A model generated the notes under the pieces. It was given only the letters and a program-made list of their open reading frames with translations, was not told the origin of the DNA and did not search any database. The translations under genes were made by a program, and so were the position numbers. Shown piece by piece: positions 1 through 5,627 of a stretch of 9,684 bases of DNA. The stretch comes from W11650 sp041844915 (GTDB lineage: Bacteria > Bacillota > Clostridia > Lachnospirales > Vallitaleaceae), in assembly GCA_041844915.1 (NCBI GenBank), contig JBGZBY010000069.1:1-9684 (forward strand), read 5' to 3'. Each line of letters opens with the position of its first letter. The stretch's first letter is position 1.

Positions 1-1
1 A

Positions 2-298
2 AAGTATCTAATGTCAACGATATGGATCGTTCTAGGAATTTATACTACGATAGTGTTGGCAGGGATGGAAAACTTCTCGCTACAGATTTTGCGGGAGCCT
101 TTAAAGGTGTTGAGTGATTTTTATAATCGTTTTCTTTGGGTACTAATTGTTCCAATTATTCCTATTGCAATTTGGGAATTATTTTATGATGTAAAAAAAT
201 ATGTAAGAGAATTTAGATTCGCTTATCTGGAGCAATATTTAGAGCGGCGCATAGATGAATGGAAAAATCAGGAAAAACAGGGAAGTCAGGAAAACTAG
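2..298 (+). CDS. C-terminal part of a membrane protein, 5' end outside the window (possibly a GerAB-type spore germination permease)
   Basis: The reading frame is open from the first complete codon at position 2 to a TAG stop at 296-298, so the true start probably lies upstream. The ATG at 11 has no visible ribosome binding site within the window. The visible protein has two hydrophobic stretches (IWIVLGIYTTIVLAG and FLWVLIVPIIPIAIWELF) separated by about 25 polar residues. It ends in a highly charged tail rich in Arg, Lys and Glu that is probably cytoplasmic. Two closing membrane helices with a proline in the last one would fit the end of an endospore germination permease (GerAB family), but the tail is longer than usual there and no diagnostic motif is visible. 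The family guess is therefore weak. That this is a coding 3' end of a membrane protein is more secure. The next gene starts 65 bases downstream. Confidence 0.5.
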   Translation, partial: KYLMSTIWIVLGIYTTIVLAGMENFSLQILREPLKVLSDFYNRFLWVLIVPIIPIAIWELFYDVKKYVREFRFAYLEQYLERRIDEWKNQEKQGSQEN

Positions 299-305
299 GA
301 AACCT

Positions 306-311
306 TATAAT
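306..311 (+). promoter_or_regulatory. Candidate -10 box for the LRR-SLH gene
   Basis: A perfect TATAAT lies just after the stop codon of the upstream gene and would place transcription start near 318, giving a leader of about 46 bases. No convincing -35 hexamer sits 16-18 bases upstream (the sequence there is about AAGTCA) and there is no TGn extension, so this is a weak candidate. No strong terminator separates the two genes (only a 5-bp stem, CCAAA at 315-319 with TTTGG at 327-331), so read-through from upstream is also possible. Confidence 0.3.
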
Positions 312-363
312 CCGCCAAAGGGAATATTTGGATTCTCTTTGACAATCCTACAAGGAGGTTCTT

Positions 364-2364
364 ATGAACAATTTAAAATTCAAATCAAGAAAAGCCATAT
401 CATTACTTTTAAGCTTGGTGCTGCTTTTTTCGGTTCTGCTGTTTCCGCAAGTAGCAGAGGCAAATGCAACAGTACCACTAAGCCAAGACAGCTTAGATTA
501 TGGATTGGACAAAGCGAATAAGACAGCGAGGGTTTATTGTAAGAATGGCGAAGAAAAGACTGTAAAAGACATTATTATTCCGGAAAAAATCGAACGGGAA
601 GGGATAGAATATTCGGTAACGGAGATAGCAAAGGCTGCCTTTTATAAGTGCGAATCATTAGAAAAGATAACCATTCCCGATAGCATAACGAAGATAGGAG
701 GCGGTGCCTTTTCTAAGTGCAAATCATTGGAAAAGATAACCATTCCCGATGGCATAACGAAGATTGAAAACTCTACTTTTTCGGGCTGCGAAGCATTAGA
801 GAAGATAACGCTTCCAGACACGGTGGAAAGTATTGGAGATAATGCATTTCGTTCTTGCAAATCTTTAAAAGAGATTACCTTATCAAAAAATCTTGTTTCG
901 ATAGGAGAATGGGCTTTTTGGAAATGTGAAGCATTAGAGAAGATAATACTTCCAGATACTGTAACAAAAATTGGAATGGGGGCTTTTCAGGAATGCAAAT
1001 CTTTAAAAGAGATTACCTTATCTCAAAGCCTTGCTTTGATAGAACGGCAAGCTATTTCGGGCTGCAGATCATTAGAGAAGATAACGATTCCAGATAGTGT
1101 AACAAGAATTAACCGGAGTGCGTTTGCTCATTGCGATTCTTTAAAAGAGGTGATATTATCTAAAAATCTTGCTTTTATGGAGGGAGAAGTGTTTGAGAAG
1201 TGCAAATCATTAGAAAATATTGAAATACCAGATATGGTGCCAACTCTTGAATATAGAGCGTTTATGTTCTGTACCTCCTTAAAAAGCATCAAGCTGCCTT
1301 TGAAGTTGACTGCTATAGCTGAGGAAGCATTTGTCGGCTGCGGTTTTTTAAGAGATATATATTATGCAGGTACCAAGCAGGAATGGGATAAGGTGATGAT
1401 ATTTGGTGAAGATAATCAAGAGGATTTAAAGCAAGTAACCATTCATTTCTCTGACGGTACCAGCATGCAGGGGAGCGAGATAAGATTTGCACAAAATCCA
1501 AGCCAGCCGAGCAACCCGCAGCAGCCTTCTGACCCAAGCCAGCCAAGCAACCCGTCAAAACCGACGGAAACGGCAAGCTCTAGTGCAATTGCGCCTTATG
1601 TACCAAGTGCTCCAAGCACACCAAGTACGCCAAGCACGCCAAATGCGCCGAATAATTCCCATACGAAAAGCGAAACTAAACTGACAGATAATCAAAAGCA
1701 GACGGACAAAACCAGCGAAACCAGCAAAGAAAAAGCCTCAAAGCAGCCGACGCATACCGCAGTCAAAGCGGTTCTAAGCGATAAAATCAGCCGCAGCGAA
1801 AGTCATGCTCCAAAAACATTTGCCGATACAGCTCACCATTGGGCAAACCAAAGTATTCAGTTTATTACCGGACTAGGTGTATTAAACGGGGTTGGTGAAA
1901 ATGAGTTTTCTCCCAATACCACGATGAGTAGGGCAATGTTTGTTACTGCCTTGGGCAGATTGGCAGAGATTGATGAAAAAGTATATCAAAATACTGGATT
2001 TTCCGATGTAGAGGCAGGCGCCTACTACCGAGGATTTGCTGAATGGGCAAAGACGGCAGGCATTACCAATGGCATAAACGAGCGGCAGTTTGCGCCAAAC
2101 GAAGCTATCAGCCGAGAACAGCTGGCACTTATGGTTGTTCGTTTCGCTCAGCATTTGGGCTATGAATTCAAAGCTGAAATAGACAAGAAAGCCTTCAGCG
2201 ATGAAGCGGCGATCAGCCCCTGGGCGAAAGCAGCGGTTTCTACTCTACAGCAGGCCGGTATTTTAGAAGGAAAAGGCAATGGATTATTTGCTCCTAAGCA
2301 GGTCGCTACTCGCGCCGAAGTAGCCGCCATTATGCAAAAGCTTGTTAAAGCGCTGACCCAATAA
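364..2364 (+). CDS. Secreted leucine-rich repeat (LRR_5/BspA-like) surface protein with three SLH domains
   Basis: The product has 666 residues. The start at 364 is supported by AAGGAGG at 352-358 and by a signal peptide right after it (basic NNLKFKSRK, a hydrophobic core, and a likely cut near AEANA, residue 35). Residues about 88-345 hold eleven LRR_5 repeats of 23 residues, pattern xxCxSLEKITIPDSVTKIGxxAF, with the repeat cysteine codons at exact 69-nt steps from 649 to 1339. Residues about 378-480 are a Pro/Ser/Thr/Gln-rich linker with short repeats (SQPSNP, PSTPSTP). Three SLH domains follow at about 485-535, 545-600 and 610-663, the last with an intact TRAE motif and the first two with SRAM and SREQ variants. 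SLH triplets bind secondary cell-wall polysaccharide, so the LRR part should face outward on the wall. BspA-like repeats often mediate adhesion to host or matrix proteins; the ligand here is unknown. A strong terminator follows 6 bases after the stop, so the gene's transcript ends here. Confidence 0.93.
   Translation: MNNLKFKSRKAISLLLSLVLLFSVLLFPQVAEANATVPLSQDSLDYGLDKANKTARVYCKNGEEKTVKDIIIPEKIEREGIEYSVTEIAKAAFYKCESLEKITIPDSITKIGGGAFSKCKSLEKITIPDGITKIENSTFSGCEALEKITLPDTVESIGDNAFRSCKSLKEITLSKNLVSIGEWAFWKCEALEKIILPDTVTKIGMGAFQECKSLKEITLSQSLALIERQAISGCRSLEKITIPDSVTRINRSAFAHCDSLKEVILSKNLAFMEGEVFEKCKSLENIEIPDMVPTLEYRAFMFCTSLKSIKLPLKLTAIAEEAFVGCGFLRDIYYAGTKQEWDKVMIFGEDNQEDLKQVTIHFSDGTSMQGSEIRFAQNPSQPSNPQQPSDPSQPSNPSKPTETASSSAIAPYVPSAPSTPSTPSTPNAPNNSHTKSETKLTDNQKQTDKTSETSKEKASKQPTHTAVKAVLSDKISRSESHAPKTFADTAHHWANQSIQFITGLGVLNGVGENEFSPNTTMSRAMFVTALGRLAEIDEKVYQNTGFSDVEAGAYYRGFAEWAKTAGITNGINERQFAPNEAISREQLALMVVRFAQHLGYEFKAEIDKKAFSDEAAISPWAKAAVSTLQQAGILEGKGNGLFAPKQVATRAEVAAIMQKLVKALTQ
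649..1407 (+). repeat. Eleven in-register 69-nt leucine-rich repeat units with a 138-nt superperiod
   Basis: Codons for the conserved Cys start at 649, 718, 787, 856, 925, 994, 1063, 1132, 1201, 1270 and 1339, with no insertion or deletion in the array. From the third unit on, two unit types alternate: one with EKI(T/I)(L/I)PD and one with KEITLSKNL or similar. The pairs beginning at 787 and 925 share long identical stretches exactly 138 nt apart (790-808 with 928-946, and 856-884 with 994-1022), which points to duplication of a two-repeat block. The last unit is degenerate (CGFLRDIYYAG). Confidence 0.85.
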
Positions 2365-2369
2365 GATAA

Positions 2370-2412
2370 AAAGCCTCGGAAATCCTTTGCCAAAGGAATT
2401 CCGAGGCTTTTT
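2370..2412 (+). terminator. Rho-independent terminator of the LRR-SLH gene
   Basis: A stem of about 16 base pairs with one A/A mismatch (AAGCCTCGG paired with CCGAGGCTT and ATCCTTT paired with AAAGGA) closes on a 3-nt loop at 2389-2391 and is followed by five T. It lies 6 bases after the stop codon. The run of A before the stem means it could also work for transcripts on the opposite strand. Confidence 0.92.
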
Positions 2413-2675
2413 AAATGCCGATGGATAGAGCAGAATAAAAAACAAAAAGAATTGCAAGGAAAAATCAGAAGCCGGAAAACATGGAAAAGCACCAGAAAAA
2501 GCAGATATCAGCGTCAGAACATCCGAGAAATTATTTATCCAAAGCCTACCCTCAAAAGCAGCCACTCATCTGGTAGGGAAAAACAGACAGCAGTTGGCAG
2601 GTGATAGGATTAGGATTTGATATAAGATTTCAGTGGGAAAGGAAAAAAAGAAAAAAATGGGAAAAGAAGAAAAAG
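2413..2675. other. Gene-free AT- and purine-rich spacer
   Basis: No credible gene is seen here. One frame stays open without a start codon from about 2430 to the TGA at 2618, but it has no ribosome binding site and no recognisable sequence. A 6-bp hairpin can form between CCTACC at 2545-2550 and GGTAGG at 2572-2577 around a 21-nt loop. From 2635 to 2676 the + strand is almost pure purine (41 of 42 bases, with one T at 2658). The stretch ends at the promoter of the next gene. Confidence 0.5.
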
Positions 2676-2678
2676 GTA

Positions 2679-2707
2679 TTGCTTTTATGGAGAATATATG
2701 CTATTCT
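2679..2707 (+). promoter_or_regulatory. Promoter (extended -10) of the SpaA-like gene
   Basis: A -35 box TTGCTT at 2679-2684 and a -10 box TATTCT at 2702-2707 are separated by 17 bases, with TG at 2699-2700 giving a TGn extended -10. Transcription would start near 2714, leaving a leader of about 60 bases before the start codon at 2776. The region lies between a strong terminator and the gene, where a promoter is needed. Confidence 0.6.
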
Positions 2708-2759
2708 TAGGACAAAGCAAAAGGCTTATAAACCTAATAAATAGTCCTAAAGAACTATA
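2701..2759 (+). repeat. Imperfect inverted repeat spanning the -10 region and the leader of the SpaA-like gene
   Basis: TTAGGAC at 2707-2713 is complementary to GTCCTAA at 2744-2750. With a one-base bulge the pairing extends outward through TTCT at 2704-2707 with AGAA at 2751-2754. A smaller imperfect palindrome, AGGCTTATAAACCT at 2722-2735, lies inside the loop. The outer left arm touches the -10 box and the right arm ends just before the ribosome binding site (AAAGGAG, about 2764-2770). This could be an operator or a leader structure; the function is inferred from position only. Confidence 0.4.
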
Positions 2760-2775
2760 TTAGAAAGGAGAGCTT

Positions 2776-3420
2776 ATGAAAATAAAATTTAAAAAGAAAG
2801 CTCATATTTTATTGTTGTTCACGATGATCCTAGGTTTGCTTGTCATAAGCTCATCTCTGTCTGCGGCGAGTCAAGCGGGAAAATCGCAGGTGCTGCTGGT
2901 CGTTGGCGACACGATTGAGGAATCGCCGGTTTCTGGCGTGAAGCTGGAGATCTATCGGCGGAATGATGACGGAAGTGCCGGTGAAAAGATAGGCGATTAT
3001 GTTTCGGAAACGGAGGCAACTGGGCAGGGGCATATTCGCATAAGCCTAGATGCGGGGAATTATCTTTACCGCGTTTCATCGGAGGAATATTTTCTTCCGG
3101 GCGAGGCAGAATGGGAATCTTTTGCAGTTGAAGGCGAGGAAACGACGGTGCTGCTGTGGGTGACGTCCACTGCGAGCGACGCCGAGGCAGTTGAGATTGA
3201 GGAGGAGGAAATTGCGCAGGGCGCTCCGACAGCTTCTTCAACAAAAATGGAAAGCAGTCAGACCGCTAAAACCGAACAAGCTGCTGGAAAAGAAGCAGGC
3301 TTTAACCTGGGCGAGCTGGTATTCGGCGTTTCCGGCGGTGTCTGGATTACTCTGGCAGGCTTGGCAGTTATCCTTTTCGGCGTGATTGGACTGGATTATG
3401 CAATGCGCAACAAAAGATAG
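2776..3420 (+). CDS. Secreted, membrane-anchored protein with a prealbumin-like (SpaA-type) domain
   Basis: The product has 214 residues. The start is set by AAAGGAG at about 2764-2770 and by the signal peptide that follows (basic KIKFKKK, hydrophobic ILLLFTMILGLLVISSSLSA, likely cut near residue 32). Residues about 37-125 read as a small beta-sandwich of the SpaA/Cna-B/prealbumin-like kind: PVSGVKLEIYRR, a polar turn, then LDAGNYLYRVSSEEYF and a strand ending in VEGEETTVLLW. An acidic stretch (EAVEIEEEE) and a Ser/Thr/Ala/Gln/Lys-rich spacer lead to a C-terminal membrane helix (about 183-208) and a basic tail RNKR. The layout resembles a sortase substrate, but no LPxTG-like motif is seen before the helix, so plain membrane anchoring is more likely. 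The gene stands alone between its own promoter and terminator. It is probably a small structural or accessory surface protein; no specific function can be assigned. Confidence 0.8.
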   Translation: MKIKFKKKAHILLLFTMILGLLVISSSLSAASQAGKSQVLLVVGDTIEESPVSGVKLEIYRRNDDGSAGEKIGDYVSETEATGQGHIRISLDAGNYLYRVSSEEYFLPGEAEWESFAVEGEETTVLLWVTSTASDAEAVEIEEEEIAQGAPTASSTKMESSQTAKTEQAAGKEAGFNLGELVFGVSGGVWITLAGLAVILFGVIGLDYAMRNKR

Positions 3421-3482
3421 ACGGCTCTTCTCTAAAAATAATAAATTTGATAAAATTTCATAAAAAATAAATTAAAAAATTC

Positions 3483-3528
3483 AAAAAGCTTTGCCGGCGC
3501 TGAATATTTAGTAGCGGCAAAGCTTTTT
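3483..3528 (+). terminator. Rho-independent terminator after the SpaA-like gene
   Basis: A perfect 14-bp stem pairs 3483-3496 (AAAAAGCTTTGCCG) with 3515-3528 (CGGCAAAGCTTTTT) around an 18-nt loop. The right arm ends in five T and the left arm begins with five A, so it can act in both directions. It lies 62 bases after the stop codon, behind a very AT-rich stretch. Confidence 0.9.
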
Positions 3529-3567
3529 GATTTAGCGGGATCGAGGAGGGTCAAAAAGACGGAGCTG

Positions 3568-3583
3568 CATTTTATGCAAAATG
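3568..3583 (+). promoter_or_regulatory. Palindrome upstream of the M23 gene promoter, first of two similar sites
   Basis: CATTTT at 3568-3573 and AAAATG at 3578-3583 are inverted copies around a 4-base centre. The core has the form ATTTT-n-CAAAAT, like the second palindrome at 3599-3611. It lies 40-55 bases before the -35 box, a typical distance for an activator or auxiliary repressor site. The regulator is unknown. Confidence 0.35.
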
Positions 3584-3598
3584 ACGAAAATGGGGGAT

Positions 3599-3611
3599 AT
3601 TTTGCCAAAAT
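3599..3611 (+). promoter_or_regulatory. Palindrome just upstream of the M23 gene promoter, second of two similar sites
   Basis: ATTTTG at 3599-3604 and CAAAAT at 3606-3611 are perfect inverted arms around a single C. The site ends 11 bases before the -35 box at 3623. Its arms match those of the first palindrome, and the two centres are about 30 bases (near three helical turns) apart, as expected for paired operators. This is inferred from position and sequence only. Confidence 0.4.
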
Positions 3612-3622
3612 AAAACATAAAC

Positions 3623-3651
3623 TTTACATTTGGCGGCGGATATGTTATCAT
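3623..3651 (+). promoter_or_regulatory. Promoter (extended -10) of the M23 peptidase gene
   Basis: TTTACA at 3623-3628 and TATCAT at 3646-3651 are 17 bases apart, with TG at 3643-3644 forming a TGn extended -10. Transcription would start near 3658, giving a leader of about 150 bases before the ATG at 3809. Confidence 0.7.
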
Positions 3652-3657
3652 GTAGTG

Positions 3658-3808
3658 GATGTGTTACAGATTGATTACATAAGAGTCATCCCGCTTTGCT
3701 GGCATAAAAAGAAAGGAAAGGCTTGTTGGAAAAGCAATAGCGGTGACGGTAGTATTCTCATAAAGGCGATTTATGGAAAAAACGAGATGATCCCAGCAGG
3801 AGGTCTGT
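3658..3808 (+). promoter_or_regulatory. Long 5' leader of the M23 gene with a stem-loop
   Basis: The leader is about 150 bases long. CCGCTTTGCT at 3691-3700 pairs with AGCAATAGCGG at 3733-3743 in two 5-bp helices separated by a one-base bulge, around a 32-nt purine-rich loop. A second possible pairing joins TGCTGG (about 3697-3702) to CCAGCA at 3793-3798, right beside the ribosome binding site AGGAGG at 3798-3803, and would compete with the first. No known riboswitch class was recognised. Any regulatory role is inferred. Confidence 0.35.
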
Positions 3809-5542
3809 ATGTACGGAGTACCGAAATACCGGGAACCCTTTTGGTGGAAACACAAAAAAGAGGTCTATGTAGCAGTAGCGGCGCTCGTTGCCGTAACAGC
3901 AATAACAAGGTTCTCGCCGGAGCAGCAGCCGGCTGAAACTTCACCAACCATCGTAGAGAACCAAACCATTACCAAGCAGGTAGAATTAGGATATAAAATT
4001 GAGTTTAACGGAAAAGAAATAGGAATTGTAGAATCGAAGGAATTAGCAGAGGAATTGGCGGAGAGAGCCTATGTTTCATTAAAGAAAAAGCTGGGCTATG
4101 ATCCGGAGATTGATACGGCAATCAATCTTCAGGAAATAAGAGATGCCGAGATTTCATTAGATGAGTATGATATAACGGCGAAACTGGAAATCGCTTTTGG
4201 CGCTATCGCGGATGGAAGCAAGCAGAAGGCATATGTTGTCAAGGTTGGCAGCGAGTTTACCGTTGCCTTGGCGGATGAGGAATCTGCTAAGGAGGTATTG
4301 CTTCGGGCGCAGGAGAAGTACCTAGATACCGATATGCAGATTGCTATCGACTTGAAAGCCGATCAGCACAACAGCTTGGTCACGTCGCCGAAGCTGTTGG
4401 TATTTGATCCGAATGAAAAGGAAAGAAATCTGGTGACTTCGGGTGATCCGACAGCGGCAGATGAGAAGAAAAAGCCATGGAATGCGCTAAGCGGATTGGT
4501 AACGGCGATTCAGGATAAGCTTTCTAGCACAGCTTCGGCCAATAAGGTGACAGCGGAGGCGGCTTCGGCTTCTGATTATATTGAGCCGAGCAATGCCAAG
4601 CAGGTAAAAGAGGATAAGGTGAGCAACGAAAAGCTGTTGGAGGTCAGCCTGCCGAAGGATGTATTGATCGCCGAAAGCTATGTTGATCCGAGCAGAATCG
4701 TTGATGTGGAAACGGCGCTTGGACTGGTTACGCAGAACCGAATCGAGCAAAAGGTATATCATGTGGAAAAGGGCGATTCGCCGAGTGTGATTGCCGAAAA
4801 GCACAACATGGGCTTGAGCAAGCTCTATCAGCTCAATCCGAGCTTGAAAAACGGCGAGGCGATCATCCATGTTGGAGATGAGATCGTTATTACGGCTCCG
4901 GAGCCGCTCCTTAAGGTTATAGCCAAGTATGAAACCAATTATAACGAGCCGATTTTAAAGACGGTTGTAGAAGAAAAGGATCCGACCATGTATGTCGGCT
5001 CTTCCAAAACTAAGGAGGAGGGCAAGGACGGCTTGCAGAATGTGACCGCTGTCATTACCAAGGTGAATGGGCAGCAAATCGCTTCTCAGGTAATGGAAAC
5101 ACAGATTATTTCCGAGATGCAGCCGACGATTCGCTTGGTCGGAACAATGCCGCTGCCGCCGAAGGCGACCACCGGTAAGTTCATCTACCCTCTTAAGAGA
5201 TTTATTTTTTCCTCCGGATACGGATATCGCTGGGGTTCCTTCCACGGCGGGATTGATTTGGCGGCGCCGCGTGGCACCGAGATTGTAGCTTCTGATGGCG
5301 GCAAGGTTACGCATGCGGGCTGGCACTCCGGCGGATATGGCTATATGGTAACGATTGAGCATACCAATGGAACCAAAACCTTGTATGCTCATATGAGCAA
5401 GGTAACCTGCACGGTTGGCCAAAAAGTAGCGCAGGGAGAAAAGATCGGCGAGGTAGGATCGACCGGAAACAGCACCGGAAATCATTGTCACTTTGAGATC
5501 TATATTAACGGCACGAGAGTGAATCCGTCAAAATACTTGTAA
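3809..5542 (+). CDS. Membrane-anchored M23 family peptidoglycan endopeptidase with LysM and G5 domains
   Basis: The product has 577 residues. The ATG at 3809 is preceded by AGGAGG at 3798-3803. A short cytoplasmic N-terminus is followed by an uncleaved-looking membrane anchor at about 19-34. Residues about 50-300 are an extracytoplasmic region without a named domain, with charged alpha/beta segments and an Ala/Ser-rich part. A LysM domain at about 316-362 (VYHVEKGDSPSVIAEKHN) binds peptidoglycan and a G5 domain lies at about 366-446, ending LVGT. The C-terminal M23 domain runs from about 457 to 577 with every key residue present: H479 and D483 (HGGID), H528 (LYAHMS), and H559 and H561 (HCHFE). 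By analogy with LytM, H479, D483 and H561 hold the zinc while H528 and H559 assist catalysis. It should therefore cleave peptide cross-bridges or stems in the wall during growth or sporulation. It has its own promoter and terminator and sits directly upstream of gdpP. Confidence 0.93.
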   Translation: MYGVPKYREPFWWKHKKEVYVAVAALVAVTAITRFSPEQQPAETSPTIVENQTITKQVELGYKIEFNGKEIGIVESKELAEELAERAYVSLKKKLGYDPEIDTAINLQEIRDAEISLDEYDITAKLEIAFGAIADGSKQKAYVVKVGSEFTVALADEESAKEVLLRAQEKYLDTDMQIAIDLKADQHNSLVTSPKLLVFDPNEKERNLVTSGDPTAADEKKKPWNALSGLVTAIQDKLSSTASANKVTAEAASASDYIEPSNAKQVKEDKVSNEKLLEVSLPKDVLIAESYVDPSRIVDVETALGLVTQNRIEQKVYHVEKGDSPSVIAEKHNMGLSKLYQLNPSLKNGEAIIHVGDEIVITAPEPLLKVIAKYETNYNEPILKTVVEEKDPTMYVGSSKTKEEGKDGLQNVTAVITKVNGQQIASQVMETQIISEMQPTIRLVGTMPLPPKATTGKFIYPLKRFIFSSGYGYRWGSFHGGIDLAAPRGTEIVASDGGKVTHAGWHSGGYGYMVTIEHTNGTKTLYAHMSKVTCTVGQKVAQGEKIGEVGSTGNSTGNHCHFEIYINGTRVNPSKYL

Positions 5543-5551
5543 AGCAAGGGA

Positions 5552-5579
5552 TTGAAAAAACGCCTATCTATGTTATAAT
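5552..5579 (+). promoter_or_regulatory. Promoter of the gdpP-rplI-dnaB operon, nested in the upstream terminator
   Basis: TTGAAA at 5552-5557 and a perfect TATAAT at 5574-5579 are 16 bases apart, with TG at 5571-5572 making an extended -10. Transcription would start near 5586, inside the right arm of the hairpin at 5562-5592. The new transcript would thus lack the left arm and could not form that hairpin. The leader is about 42 bases, with AAGGAG at 5616-5621 before the gdpP ATG. Confidence 0.8.
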
Positions 5580-5604
5580 GGCATAGGTAGGCTTTTGTTT
5601 TCTT
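5562..5604 (+). terminator. Rho-independent terminator of the M23 peptidase gene
   Basis: GCCTATCTATG at 5562-5572 pairs with CATAGGTAGGC at 5582-5592 (11 pairs including one G-U) around a 9-nt loop that contains TATAAT. It is followed by TTTTGTTTTCTT. It lies 19 bases after the M23 stop codon. Confidence 0.8.
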
Positions 5605-5627
5605 AGACAGATAGCAAGGAGTTCAGA

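Noticed and set aside
339..344. Perfect TTGACA as a -35 box for the LRR-SLH gene
   Set aside because: A -10 box 16-18 bases downstream would fall on the start codon and there is no suitable hexamer, so it cannot drive this gene with its leader and ribosome binding site.
255..521. Short + strand frame overlapping the first gene's end and the LRR-SLH signal peptide
   Set aside because: It is an out-of-frame reading of two supported genes and has no ribosome binding site.
1313..2565. Minus-strand open frames opposite the LRR-SLH gene (1313-1576, 1882-2154, 2160-2492, 2284-2565)
   Set aside because: They mirror the codon pattern of the + strand gene, two of them run through its terminator, and none has a ribosome binding site or recognisable domain.
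2430..2620. Frame open for about 60 codons in the spacer after the LRR-SLH terminator
   Set aside because: It has no ATG, GTG or TTG start with a ribosome binding site, sits directly after a terminator with no promoter, and has no recognisable sequence. It could be decayed coding DNA, but nothing supports that positively.
3280..3420. LPxTG sortase signal in the SpaA-like protein
   Set aside because: The hydrophobic helix and basic tail fit, but no LPxTG, NPxTN or similar motif precedes the helix; the sequence there is GFNLGELVFG.
3658..3808. c-di-AMP (ydaO-type) riboswitch in the M23 leader
   Set aside because: Considered because such riboswitches control wall hydrolases and gdpP lies nearby, but the conserved GGGGGACC-like and ACAGCTAACCTCGTAAGCG-like blocks are not present.
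3574..3936. Open frame of 120 codons overlapping the leader and start of the M23 gene
   Set aside because: It spans the M23 promoter and leader, overlaps 128 bases of a well-supported gene in another frame, and its residues (Cys, Trp and Arg scattered, late part an echo of the M23 frame) show no domain. There is no good ribosome binding site at its ATG.
4955..5491. Minus-strand open frame of 178 codons opposite the M23 domain, and similar ones opposite gdpP and dnaB
   Set aside because: They lie wholly within strongly conserved + strand genes, have no start signals and give no family-like sequence.
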